Assembly (NCBI GenBank): GCA_049688395.1
Contig: JBAVKQ010000176.1
Span: 1 to 64,000 of the forward strand
Reading direction: 5' to 3'
DNA length: 64,000 nucleotides
Origin: Prado023 sp049688395
Lineage (GTDB): Bacteria > Actinomycetota > Actinomycetes > S36-B12 > CAIYMF01
Shown here: piece by piece, positions 44,021 through 52,910 of the stretch
Numbering within the stretch: position 1 is the stretch's first letter
Layout: the number at the start of each line of letters is the position of its first letter
Translations under genes and position numbers: made by a program
Notes under the pieces: generated by a model
Seen by the model: only the letters and a program-made list of their open reading frames with translations
What the model was told of the DNA's origin: nothing
Database searches by the model: none

Positions 44021-46591
44021 CTACATGTCCGGCGCCGCACCCCAGATGCGGGTCAGGTAGTCGCGCATCGAGCGGTCGGAGGAGAAGAACCCCGTGCGGG
44101 CCACGTTCAGGATCGCGGACTTGGTCCACGCCGTGGAATCGCGGTACCTGGTCTCCACCTGGGCTTGGGCGTCCAGGTAGGCGCGGTAGTCGGCCAGGGC
44201 CATGAAGCGGTCCTCGTAGAGCAGGTTGGAGACGACCAGCTCGAACGCGTGCCGGTCGCCGTCGGAGAACGCGCCGGAGGAGATCAGGTCGATGGCGCTC
44301 TTCAGGTCCGGATCGGAGTCGTAGTACTGGGTCGGCCGATATCCCGCCGCCTGCAGCTCGGCGACCTGCGGTTCGGCCATGCCGAACCCGAAGAAGTTGT
44401 CGTCGCCGACGAGCTGGCGGATCTCGACGTTCGCGCCGTCGTCGGTGCCGATGGTCAGCGCCCCGTTGAGGGCGAACTTCATGTTGCCGGTTCCCGAGGC
44501 CTCCATCCCTGCCAGCGAGATCTGCTCGGACAGGTCGGCCGCCGGGATCAGCTTCTCAGCCAGGGTCACGTTGTAGTTCGCCGGGAACGCCACGCTGATC
44601 CGGCCCCCCACGCGCGGGTCGGCATTGATCGTGGCCCCCACGCGGTTGATCAGGTAGATCGTCTCCTTGGCCATCCGGTAGCCTGGTGCTGCTTTGGCGC
44701 CGAAGAGCACCGTGCGCGGCGTGATCGTCTCCGGATCCACCCGCCCGGAGATGATCTGGTCGTAGAGCGTGACCAGGTGCAGCAGCTTCAACGACTGCCG
44801 TTTGTACTCGTGCAGGCGCTTGACCATGACGTCGAGCAGGTGGTCCTGGGGCAGGTCGATGCCGTCCCGGGCCCGCAGCAGGTCGTAGAGGCGGGCCTTG
44901 TTCCTCTCCTTGGCCTGGCGGAAGTCGCGGCGGAAGTCCTCGTCCTGGGCGTAGGGCTCCAACTCGGCCAGCCGGCCGAGGTCGGTGACCCAGCCGGGGC
45001 CCAGGGCGTCGGTGATCAGGGTCGACAGCCACGGGTTGGCCATCTTCAGGAACCGCCGGGGCGTGACACCGTTGGTGACGTTGGTGAACTTCGCCGGCCA
45101 GTGGTTGGAGAAGTCCGGCAGCACCTTGTCGGCCAGCAACTGCGAGTGCAGGGCGGCGACACCGTTGACCTTGGTACCGGCCACCGTGGCCAGGAAGGCC
45201 ATCCGCACCGAGCGGTCGGGGTAGTCGGCGATGATCGACATCCGCCGGACTCGCAGCTCGTCGTCGGGGTAGGCGGCGCGCACCTCGGCCAGGAAGTCCT
45301 CGTTGATGCGCATGATGATCTCCAGGTGCCGCGGCAACAGCCGCCCGAGCAAGTCGGTGGACCAGGTCTCCAAGGCCTCGGGCAGCAGCGTGTGGCAGGT
45401 GTAGGCGAAGCACTTCTGCGTGACCGCCCACGCCTGGTCCCAGTCGAAGAGCTTCTCGTCGACCAGGACCCGCATCAGCTCGGGCACCGCGATCACCGGA
45501 TGCGTGTCGTTGAGCTGGAAGATGATCCGCTCGTGCAGCTGGTGCAGGTCGAAGTCCGGATCCAGGATCCGATCGATGAAGTCGCGGATCGAGGCGGCCA
45601 CGAAGAAGTACTGCTGCTGCAGGCGCAACTCCTTGCCCTGCGGGGTGGAGTCCTCCGGGTACAGCACCTTGGTGATGTTCTCCGCGAACGTCTGGGCGCG
45701 GACCGCCTCGGCGTAGTCCCCGGAGTTGAAGATGTCCAGGTCGAAAGCCTTGGTCGCCTGCGCGGACCACAGCCGCAACGTGTTCACCCGGCCGTTCTGA
45801 TACCCCGGGACCATGTAGTTGTAGGGCACGCCCAGCACGTTCCAGGACGGCACCCAGCGGGTCCGCTCGACCCCGTCGTCGTCGTACCTCTGCGTGAAGC
45901 CCCCGAAATCGACCTGCACCGCCGCCTCCGGGTGCGGGAACTCCCACGGGCCGCCCAGGGCCAGCCAGGTGTCGGGCTGCTCGACCTGTCGGCCGTCGAC
46001 GAAGGTCTGGCGGAAGATGCCGTACTCGTAGCGGATGCCGTACCCGACGCACGGCACACTCATCGTGGCCAGCGAGTCGATGAAGCACGCCGCGAGCCGG
46101 CCCAGCCCACCGTTGCCCAGGCCCGGCTCGACCTCCTGGGCGCGCAACGTCGCCAGGTCCAGGCCGCAGCCGGCCAGCGCCTTCTCGGCCACGTCGTTGA
46201 GGTCCGTGGCCATCAGCGCGTTGCCCAACTGCCGGCCCAGGAGGTACTCCGCGGACAGGTATCCGACGACCTTCGCCTTCGACGTCCGGTTGTGCCGCGC
46301 CGTCTCCAGCCACCGGGCCATCAGGTAGTGCCGGACGGTGCGGGCCAGGGCCAGGTACTGGTCGTTGACCGTCGAGCGGGCCAGGGCCACACCCTGACCG
46401 GTGTTCAGCTCCCGCAGGAACTCCCGCACGAAACCGTCCACCGAATGCGGCGGGGCGGTGACCGGGGCCTGCGCGATCGGATGCGTGGGGGCGAACATCG
46501 GCCCGACCCGATGGGCCGCCGTGGTCGGGCTCTCGTCTGTGGGAACCGGGGTCGCACGGTCCGCCGATTCCCTGGAGATGTCTGGCTTCAT
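44021..46591 (-). CDS. glgP: Glycogen/alpha-glucan phosphorylase
   Basis: An 856-residue cytosolic enzyme that cleaves alpha-1,4-glucan with phosphate to give glucose-1-phosphate. The pyridoxal-phosphate Lys motif EASGTGNMKFALNGALTIGT is intact; so are GLGNGGLGRLAACF, FQLNDTHPVIAVPEL and KRLHEYKRQ. Length and motifs match the E. coli GlgP/MalP family (GT35), with a 50-residue variable N-terminus. ATG 46591 lacks a strong ribosome site. Single gene; no glycogen cluster is adjacent. Confidence 0.95.
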   Translation of the reverse strand: MKPDISRESADRATPVPTDESPTTAAHRVGPMFAPTHPIAQAPVTAPPHSVDGFVREFLRELNTGQGVALARSTVNDQYLALARTVRHYLMARWLETARHNRTSKAKVVGYLSAEYLLGRQLGNALMATDLNDVAEKALAGCGLDLATLRAQEVEPGLGNGGLGRLAACFIDSLATMSVPCVGYGIRYEYGIFRQTFVDGRQVEQPDTWLALGGPWEFPHPEAAVQVDFGGFTQRYDDDGVERTRWVPSWNVLGVPYNYMVPGYQNGRVNTLRLWSAQATKAFDLDIFNSGDYAEAVRAQTFAENITKVLYPEDSTPQGKELRLQQQYFFVAASIRDFIDRILDPDFDLHQLHERIIFQLNDTHPVIAVPELMRVLVDEKLFDWDQAWAVTQKCFAYTCHTLLPEALETWSTDLLGRLLPRHLEIIMRINEDFLAEVRAAYPDDELRVRRMSIIADYPDRSVRMAFLATVAGTKVNGVAALHSQLLADKVLPDFSNHWPAKFTNVTNGVTPRRFLKMANPWLSTLITDALGPGWVTDLGRLAELEPYAQDEDFRRDFRQAKERNKARLYDLLRARDGIDLPQDHLLDVMVKRLHEYKRQSLKLLHLVTLYDQIISGRVDPETITPRTVLFGAKAAPGYRMAKETIYLINRVGATINADPRVGGRISVAFPANYNVTLAEKLIPAADLSEQISLAGMEASGTGNMKFALNGALTIGTDDGANVEIRQLVGDDNFFGFGMAEPQVAELQAAGYRPTQYYDSDPDLKSAIDLISSGAFSDGDRHAFELVVSNLLYEDRFMALADYRAYLDAQAQVETRYRDSTAWTKSAILNVARTGFFSSDRSMRDYLTRIWGAAPDM

Positions 46592-46667
46592 TGCGTCACC
46601 GTAGCCGCGGTCTGTTACGACCGCGCAAACTCGCGCCCCCGGCCCCGGGTGAGATCCGGACCTCCGG

Positions 46668-47195
46668 TCAGGTCAGGCGTGCCAGTTCGTGCACGTCGTC
46701 ATCGGGAAGCGTGTCCGCGACGGCGGAGATCTCGAGCTCTTGCAGGGTCGCGGCCTCGTCGGTGGGCAGGCTGGACCCGGGCACGTAGGTCCGTCGGGTG
46801 CCGACCCATGAGCTCACTGCGGCCAGGAGGTCCGCCCCCGCGAGCCCGCCGAACTGCGCACGCGCTGTGGGGGCCAGCGAGTCGGACTCGCAGTACCGGC
46901 TCGGACGCAGGTAGCGCAGCAGGTCCGCCTGCGTGGTGACGGCCGGGACGCCCGGGCCGCTCACATGCGCGGTGTAGTCCGACGACATGATCCCGGGCAT
47001 CGCCTCGAGCACGAGGATGCGGGTGCCATGCTCGGAGGTCACCCAGCGCCCTTCGACAGCCCGACCGGCCATGCGCACCTCGAGTGATTCGCGCACGGCG
47101 TGGCCCTGCGCCGGTGCGACCTGCACCGCCAGCGTCGCCGGGCCACTGATCTCGAGGACCATCCGGGCTCCTGCAGCGCGGTCCATGCACGTCAT
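46668..47195 (-). pseudogene. Transglutaminase-like protein lacking its catalytic core
   Basis: A 175-residue ORF. Residues about 12-100 are the beta domain and residues about 101-150 match the lead-in of actinobacterial transglutaminase-like proteins (DLLRYLRPSRYCESDSLAP, SSWVGTRRTYVPGSS, TDEAATL). The next residues should be GRGVCRDFAHL, with the catalytic Cys, and about 85 more holding His and Asp. Instead the chain jumps to QELEISAVADTLPDDD, which resembles the normal C-terminus. So the core appears cleanly removed in frame. It would be inactive as a peptidase or cross-linker. The start could also be 47186 or 47162. Confidence 0.6.
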
Positions 47196-47255
47196 TGTGC
47201 TGCCCCGGCGCCACGTGGGCCACCTCCGCCGGCGCATCCCCGTGCGCCCTCGGGT

Positions 47256-48110
47256 TCATGACTGCCGGCCACGTGGTTCATCGGCCGCGGTGAGGCGGCG
47301 CAGCGCCGGACGCCACGGGGTGGCCGGCAGTCCGGGGTGCAGCCACGCCAGGCTGGTGGCGTACTTCGAGACCCGGATCGGGCGCTGGCCCAGGGACCAG
47401 AGCAGCCGGTCGGCAGCACAGCTCGGGCCGGCGCCCTTGGTCTCGACGATCGCCAGCCCGGTGGCCACGACCTCCCCGCCGCGCCGATCCCAGGCCGACA
47501 TGCGGTCGTCGAGCGTGACCCGGGCCCTGTCGGCGGGCAGGTACAGCGTGGTGCGCAGGTACTGGGTCGTCAGGGTCGCCGCGAGGGCAGCGACCACCGG
47601 TCCCGGCTGGGCGACGGTCCCGGCCAGCTGCTCGGTCACGAAGGCGGCCCCGGCCTCCCCGAGGCCGGCCGACCCCGCGCCCGGCGGCCAGGCGATCCGG
47701 GACTTGCGGGTCCGCCCGCGTCCGTCGCGCACCTTCACCTCGAGCCACCGACCCCCCGAATCGAGGTAGGAGCGGGTGCGCACCTTGAAGCGACGGGGCC
47801 GGCGCCGGGCCGCGAGCGTGTAGCTGGTCAACGTCGGGGTGTCGAAGTAGCACGACTCGTACCCGAACTGGCGCCGACCATCGATCTGCAGGACTTCGGC
47901 GCGCTCGTGCAGGCCCGCCACCAGGTCGGGCAGGAGGTCCCGATCGACGAGGTACTTGCGGTCCCGGCGCGTCATGAGGGCCGCGCGCTGGCTCAGCGAA
48001 TCCAGGTCGATCCCCGGCAGCTCGCCGAGCCCAGGGACCAGGTCCCAGTCGCGGTCGCGGTCGCGGGCCCGGTCCTCGGCCGCTGGGCGCGCATCGAGCA
48101 CGGCGGTCAT
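47256..48110 (-). CDS. VTC-domain polyphosphate-polymerase-like protein
   Basis: A 284-residue soluble protein with the VTC/CYTH-like tunnel fold. Charged strands typical of the family are visible: LMTRRDRKYLVD, FGYESCYFDTP, RRRPRRFKVRTRSYLDSG, WLEVKVRDGRGRTRKSRI, VETKGAG and a late SKYATSLAWL. The basic and Glu residues would hold a nucleotide or polyphosphate. It is translationally coupled (4-base overlap) behind the DUF4956 membrane gene, a widespread pairing usually with CotH or carbohydrate-binding proteins. A matching DUF4353-like lipoprotein lies at 61.8-63.4 kb. Enzyme activity in bacteria is not established. Confidence 0.88.
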   Translation of the reverse strand: MTAVLDARPAAEDRARDRDRDWDLVPGLGELPGIDLDSLSQRAALMTRRDRKYLVDRDLLPDLVAGLHERAEVLQIDGRRQFGYESCYFDTPTLTSYTLAARRRPRRFKVRTRSYLDSGGRWLEVKVRDGRGRTRKSRIAWPPGAGSAGLGEAGAAFVTEQLAGTVAQPGPVVAALAATLTTQYLRTTLYLPADRARVTLDDRMSAWDRRGGEVVATGLAIVETKGAGPSCAADRLLWSLGQRPIRVSKYATSLAWLHPGLPATPWRPALRRLTAADEPRGRQS

Positions 48111-48739
48111 CGTGACTCACCCTGGCTCTGGGTCCAGGCCTGGTCAGCCGTCGGCCAGTCGATCCGGGGCGCGTCGTCGTGCGCCGCGCCCGGGTGGGGC
48201 TGCGCGGGCAGCCGGTAGTGGACCTCGACGGTGGTGGTGTCGCTGACCAGGTCGAGCTTGCGGACGTGGACGCGTTCGACCTGCCCTCCGAGCAGGGCCT
48301 CCAGGTGCGCGGTGAGCGCGACCCGGTCGGTGAAGGCCCGGTCCAGGGCGACCAGTTGGCTGTGGTGACCCGCCAGCAGTCGGGGGTGGTCGGCCACGAA
48401 CAGGACGCCGACGATCAGCGCCATCAGGCCGACGGTGAGCATCGGGTCGCCGATGCTCAGGCCCCCGAGCAGACCCAGGGCCAGCGCAGCGAAGTAGTAG
48501 GCAACGGCCTGTTGCCCCAACTCGTCGGAGCGCAGCCGGATGATGGACAGCACCCCGAACAGGCCCAGGCCCAGGCCGACGCCGACCTCGACGGAGGCCA
48601 GCGTCGATGCGACAGCCAGCACCCCGATGTTGACGCCCAGGTACGCGGTGACCAGGTCGCGGCGCTGGTGGCGCGGGAAGAACACAGCGAAGGTGAGAAC
48701 GGTGATCGCGACCAGGTCGGCCGCCCACAGCAGTGACAT
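48107..48739 (-). CDS. DUF4956 membrane protein
   Basis: A 210-residue membrane protein with about five helices in residues 1-125 and a soluble C-terminal domain. The helix 3 region GLFGVLSIIRLRSDELGQQAVAYYF is the DUF4956 signature. ATG 48739 has AAGGAG. The partner of DUF4956 proteins is the VTC protein read next. A TCACAGG-type box lies 43 bases upstream of the start, divergent from the two-component operon. Confidence 0.88.
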   Translation of the reverse strand: MSLLWAADLVAITVLTFAVFFPRHQRRDLVTAYLGVNIGVLAVASTLASVEVGVGLGLGLFGVLSIIRLRSDELGQQAVAYYFAALALGLLGGLSIGDPMLTVGLMALIVGVLFVADHPRLLAGHHSQLVALDRAFTDRVALTAHLEALLGGQVERVHVRKLDLVSDTTTVEVHYRLPAQPHPGAAHDDAPRIDWPTADQAWTQSQGESR

Positions 48740-48782
48740 CGGGACTCCTTGGGTTGGTGGTGCACCCACCGTCCCCGAGGGA

Positions 48783-48801
48783 CCTGTGAGGTTCCTGGGA
48801 G
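48783..48801 (-). promoter_or_regulatory. TCACAGG-type box before DUF4956
   Basis: Minus strand CTCCCAGGAACCTCACAGG, 43 bases before the start at 48739, in the same orientation to its gene as the other copies. Confidence 0.65.
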
Positions 48802-48942
48802 GCCGCTGGATGCCCGATGTGATCCGTGGATCGGGGCCTGCGCTGGGCTGCGCGGGCAGTCCCCCGGCGGCGTCCGGCCTTTCGTGCCCCTGCCCGCGGA
48901 CAGCACTGGCCACGGTACTGGCTGGGTGGCGCGCGGCAACGA

Positions 48943-48961
48943 CTCACAGGATCCCCACAGG
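48943..48961 (+). promoter_or_regulatory. TCACAGG-type box before the response regulator
   Basis: CTCACAGGATCCCCACAGG, 43 bases before the ATG at 49005. It suggests autoregulation of the two-component operon. Confidence 0.65.
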
Positions 48962-49004
48962 CAACTACCAGGATGTTGGCGGGCCGGGTGGCGATGATGG
49001 GGTC

Positions 49005-49760
49005 ATGCCCTCCACCGCGCCCGGCCCGTCCGACCCGCAGCCGCCCGCCGATCCCGCGGCCGGCGCACCGGAGGCGCGACTGCTGATCGTCGACGACGAG
49101 CCGAACATCGTCGAGCTGCTCTCGGCGAGCCTGCGATTCGCGGGATTCGAGGTGCAGACCGCGACCAACGGCACCCAGGCGCTGCGCGCGGCTGCGGTCA
49201 GTGCCCCGGACCTGGTCGTGCTCGACGTGATGATGCCCGGCTTGGACGGGTTCGAGGTCGTGCGCCGGATGCGCCAGGACGGGGTCCAGGCCCCGGTGCT
49301 GTTCCTGACCGCCCGCGACGCAGTCGAGGACCGCATCATGGGGCTCACTCTCGGCGGGGATGACTACGTCACCAAGCCGTTCAGCCTCGGGGAGGTGGTG
49401 GCTCGGATCCGGGCGATCCTGCGCCGGGCCGGGTTGGAGGCCGACGCGGCGTCCCAGCGCCTGGCCTTCGGCGACCTCGAACTCGACGAGGACGCCCACG
49501 AGGTCTTCAAGGCCGGGGTGCTGGTCGACCTGTCCCCGACGGAGTTCAAGCTCCTTCGATACTTCCTGACCAATCCCGGGCGGGTGCTGTCCAAGGCGCA
49601 GATCCTCGACCACGTCTGGCACTACGACTTCGGCGGGGAGGCGAGCGTGGTCGAGACCTACGTGTCCTACCTGCGACGCAAGATCGACAGCACCCCGCCG
49701 CACCTGCTGCACACAGTGCGCGGTGTCGGGTATGTGCTGCGGGCCCCCAGGGAGGCTTGA
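49005..49760 (+). CDS. OmpR-family response regulator (TcrA/MprA-like)
   Basis: A 251-residue regulator. A 23-residue Pro-rich start precedes the receiver domain with Asp-Asp pair in IVDDEPN, phospho-acceptor Asp74 in VVLDVMMPG, TARD and Lys in TKPF. The DNA-binding winged helix (about 155-250) has LSPTEFKLLRYFLTNPGRVLSKAQ and VVETYVSYLRRKID. It overlaps the downstream kinase by one base (TGATG). Boxes lie before it and before the divergent DUF4956 gene. It is the best candidate for binding all TCACAGG-type boxes in the right half of the window. Confidence 0.92.
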   Translation: MPSTAPGPSDPQPPADPAAGAPEARLLIVDDEPNIVELLSASLRFAGFEVQTATNGTQALRAAAVSAPDLVVLDVMMPGLDGFEVVRRMRQDGVQAPVLFLTARDAVEDRIMGLTLGGDDYVTKPFSLGEVVARIRAILRRAGLEADAASQRLAFGDLELDEDAHEVFKAGVLVDLSPTEFKLLRYFLTNPGRVLSKAQILDHVWHYDFGGEASVVETYVSYLRRKIDSTPPHLLHTVRGVGYVLRAPREA

Positions 49761-51289
49761 TGGCCAGCGGGCGGGTACACCGATGGGTCACCCGCTGGCC
49801 GCTGCGAACCCAGATCGTGGCGCTGCTGATGGGGCTGGTCGCCGTGGGGCTGCTGGTCGCCGGACTTGTCGCGGCCGCGGCACTGCGCGGCTACCTGTAC
49901 ACCCAGGTCGACACGTCGCTGACCCGGATCGCCGCCGACATGACCGACCCGGACCGACCGGAGCGCCAACTGCCCCCCGGCCCGGCCCCGTCGGGTCCGG
50001 GGCCCGTGGGCCAGGAGTCCAACTATGTCGCCTACCTGGACCCGGCCGGGGCCACGCTCAGCACGTTGACGGGCACCGACTCCGACCCGCCGACCCTGCC
50101 CACGCTCACGACCGCCGAGGTGGCTGCCCGTGAGGGTGAGCCGTTCGTGGTGGACTCCGAGTCGGGCTCCACCAGGTGGCGGGTCCTGGCCGTGTCGCAG
50201 CCCGACGGCTCCGGTTCGGTTGCCGTCGCGCAGGACATAGGCGGGATCGATGCGACTGTGTCGCGGCTGATCCTCATCGAGGTGGCCATCGGCGTGGCTG
50301 TGCTGGTGCTGCTCGCCCTGGCCGGTCGGCTGCTGATCCGGCGCAGCCTGCGACCGCTGCTCGGGGTGGAGCGTGCGGCGGCCTCGATCGCCGCGGGCGA
50401 CCTGAGCACCCGGGCCCCCGGCGCCGACCCGCGCACCGAGGTCGGCAGCCTCGCGACATCCTTCAACACCATGGCCGACAACGTGGAGGCCGCTTTCGCC
50501 GCCCAGCGCGCCTCGGAGTCCACTGCTCGCAGCTCCGCGGCCACGGCACGGGCCTCCGAGGTGCGGATGCGCCAGTTCGTGGCCGATGCCAGCCACGAGC
50601 TGCGCACCCCACTGACCTCGGTGCGCGGGTTCGCCGAGCTCTACCGGATCGGGGCCGTCGCCCCGGGGCCGCCGCTCGATGACGCGATGGGCCGCATCGA
50701 GGCCGAGGCTGCCCGGATGGGCCTGCTCGTCGACGACCTGCTCCTGCTCGCCCGCCTGGACCAGCAGCGCCCCCTCGAACGCGCCACCGTCGACCTCGTG
50801 ACCGTGGTGACCGACGCGGTGGTGGCGGCCCGGGCCGCAGCCGGGGCGCGCGAGGTCCGACTCACCAGGGACCCGCATTGCGAGCCGCCGAAGGTGCTCG
50901 GCGATGCCGCTCGGTTGCGCCAGGTGCTGGACAACCTGCTGTCCAATGCGTTGCGCTACTCCCCCGCCGACCAGCCGGTCACGGTCTCGCTCGGTCATGG
51001 AGATCCCGGGTGGGCTGCGCTCGAGGTGAGCGATCACGGCGAGGGGATGCCTGCCGATGTCGCCGGTCGTGCCTTCGAGCGGTTCTACCGCGCTGACCGG
51101 GCCCGATCCCGCGAGCAGGGCGGTTCCGGGCTGGGTCTGGCCATCGTCGCCGCCATCGTCGCCGCCCACGAGGGCAGCGTGCAGCTCGACACCCAGCAGG
51201 GCCGGGGGACGACAGTGCGTGTGCTGCTGCCGACGGGCCGCACGCCGGTGACTGTCGACCGACGAGGCGGCGCTCCGGCCGACGCATGA
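49760..51289 (+). CDS. Sensor histidine kinase
   Basis: A 509-residue membrane kinase. Helix 1 (about 18-43), an extracytoplasmic domain (about 44-168), helix 2 (about 172-195), HAMP (about 196-250), a coiled linker, HisKA with His279 in FVADASHELRTPL, and a HATPase domain with NLLSNALRYSP, DHGEGMP and GGSGLGLAI. All catalytic boxes are intact, unlike the kinase at 18 kb. It is coupled to the response regulator by a TGATG overlap. The TTG three bases upstream is a less likely start. Confidence 0.92.
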   Translation: MASGRVHRWVTRWPLRTQIVALLMGLVAVGLLVAGLVAAAALRGYLYTQVDTSLTRIAADMTDPDRPERQLPPGPAPSGPGPVGQESNYVAYLDPAGATLSTLTGTDSDPPTLPTLTTAEVAAREGEPFVVDSESGSTRWRVLAVSQPDGSGSVAVAQDIGGIDATVSRLILIEVAIGVAVLVLLALAGRLLIRRSLRPLLGVERAAASIAAGDLSTRAPGADPRTEVGSLATSFNTMADNVEAAFAAQRASESTARSSAATARASEVRMRQFVADASHELRTPLTSVRGFAELYRIGAVAPGPPLDDAMGRIEAEAARMGLLVDDLLLLARLDQQRPLERATVDLVTVVTDAVVAARAAAGAREVRLTRDPHCEPPKVLGDAARLRQVLDNLLSNALRYSPADQPVTVSLGHGDPGWAALEVSDHGEGMPADVAGRAFERFYRADRARSREQGGSGLGLAIVAAIVAAHEGSVQLDTQQGRGTTVRVLLPTGRTPVTVDRRGGAPADA

Positions 51290-51474
51290 CCCGGACGGCA
51301 TGACCCGAGGGCGCCGCGTGCACGGTGCGCGCTGTGATCGTCGCGCCGGTCGTAGGTGGCAGGACCTCGCTCGCCCTCCATCGAGTTTGCTCGCTCCCCA
51401 TCAGTTCGGGTGGACCGCACCGCAGCGGCCGGCGGTCTCAGGGCCGGACATTCACCGTCAGCGGCGACGAGGCT

Positions 51475-52239
51475 TCACTGGTCGGGACGGAGCGCCCGGT
51501 GCCGGCTGGGTACGGCTCCGGGCTCGATCTCGCTGCCCGGACGGCGTTCGGGCCTGTGATCCGACCGACGACGCCTGTCGAGGCCCGCAGCGACGGCGGC
51601 CACGAAGGTGGCCAGCGCGATCGCGGCCGCGACATCACTGGGCCGGTGCCACCGCAGCGCGATCGTCGCGAGTCCGGTCACGGCCACGCCAGCCGCACCC
51701 ACGACGGCCCACACGGCCCGCCAGGCAGGCGCGGTCACGAACCAGGCCGCCGCGACCAGGCCCGCAACGGCGGCGACGTGCCCGCTGGGCAGGCTGTTGA
51801 GCAGGTCATCGACGCCTAAGTAGGGCCGATCCAGCCAATTCTTGAGCACACTCGCCGCCACCGGGGTCACTATTGCCACGCCGAACGCGTAAGCAGCCAC
51901 GACAGGCCGCCTGCGCAGAAGCGCGATCCCAGCCAACAGGGCCGCCGCGGCCAGCACGCTGATCGGTGCCACGAGATCAAGCACCATCTGCGCCCACACT
52001 GGCTCACCCAGCGCCCTTGCCGTTGCAGCCATCATCGCGGTGTCGACCGTTTGACCCCATGGGTTGGCGACCGCGACCCCGTAGCTGACCGCGAACGCCA
52101 CCGCGGACAGGACAGCCACAACAACCGGGCTCGGAGCCCGATCAGTGACCCGGGCCCGGCGGATGGCGCCCGATCCCAGGCTGAGGGGTGCCCGAGGAGA
52201 TGACGCTGCTGCGATGGTTGGACTCTGCATGAGTCCCAT
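51475..52239 (-). CDS. PAP2-family membrane phosphatase
   Basis: A 254-residue integral membrane protein with about six helices. The three phosphatase motifs are present: KNWLDRPYLG (KX6RP), LPSGHVAAVAG (PSGH) and RWHRPSDVAAA (RX3-5HX3D). Such enzymes dephosphorylate lipid pyrophosphates, for example undecaprenyl pyrophosphate, outside the membrane. Two ATGs are possible (52239 and 52230). A weak TCACAGG-like box (52253-52271) lies just upstream, and the region beyond is a duplicated promoter segment. Confidence 0.88.
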   Translation of the reverse strand: MGLMQSPTIAAASSPRAPLSLGSGAIRRARVTDRAPSPVVVAVLSAVAFAVSYGVAVANPWGQTVDTAMMAATARALGEPVWAQMVLDLVAPISVLAAAALLAGIALLRRRPVVAAYAFGVAIVTPVAASVLKNWLDRPYLGVDDLLNSLPSGHVAAVAGLVAAAWFVTAPAWRAVWAVVGAAGVAVTGLATIALRWHRPSDVAAAIALATFVAAVAAGLDRRRRSDHRPERRPGSEIEPGAVPSRHRALRPDQ

Positions 52240-52359
52240 GCTCGGGGGGATGGCTGTGAGTTCGCTGCGACCGGCCGCATGGTTCCCGATGTGTCCGCAG
52301 GCGACGACAACCCTGGTGCCAGCTGCGCGACTGTGACTGCGAGTGCGCGGTCGCGGGCC

Positions 52360-52532
52360 GCAGACCGGTGGCGGTGCTGCACGCACGATCCCGTTGTCGT
52401 TCACCGCCAACAGGCAGGTTCGGCACAGAAATGGGCGAGGTGTTCCGGCCATGGACTTCACACCCGGCTCCCGCATCGTGCCGGCTGCCGTGGTCGCCGG
52501 CAGCGTCGAAGGCACGCCGAGCGATGGGGTCC
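52360..52532 (+). repeat. Dispersed repeat, copy A (degraded promoter plus gene start)
   Basis: This stretch aligns with 63542-63713 on the same strand (shared words include ACCGG-TGCGGTGCT, GCCAAC..GCAGGTT and CGGCCATG.ACT.CAC.CC). Both contain a promoter-like part and the first codons of an ORF. Here the ORF (ATG 52452) soon loses the secretion signal seen in copy B and runs to 52798 with no recognisable domain, so it is probably a dead fragment. The segment 52533-52850 has nothing else identifiable. Confidence 0.5.
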
Positions 52533-52910
52533 TTGTCTCTGATTGCGCTGATCCCCAACCTCGTACCGGAGTCTCGGAGGAGGCTGGGAGGAGGTGGGAG
52601 ACGCCTGAGAACGTCAGTTCGCGGGCCGCACGCGACCGTGAACTCCGGATCGACGCCACGCCGACGGAGGTGCGGGCGATCAACCCGAGCGACCCATGGG
52701 CGGTGGCTGCCGCGATCAGACGGGGCTCGAGAAGGCCCGGGGCTGCCGGCGAGGATGAGGTCCCGGCCGATCGACCGCTGAGGAGCGCAGATGTGTAGCC
52801 CGGGGCGCGCCGACCACCGGGACCTGCGGTGACCGGCGCCGGGAAGGCCCGTTGGGGTCGGCACCGCTCTGCGGGTCTGGTTCCTCACCCCGCCCCGCCG
52901 CCACGGTGAG

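Noticed and set aside
44165..46939. 924-codon plus-strand ORF opposite glgP
   Set aside because: Same shadow composition; the minus strand encodes a complete glycogen phosphorylase.
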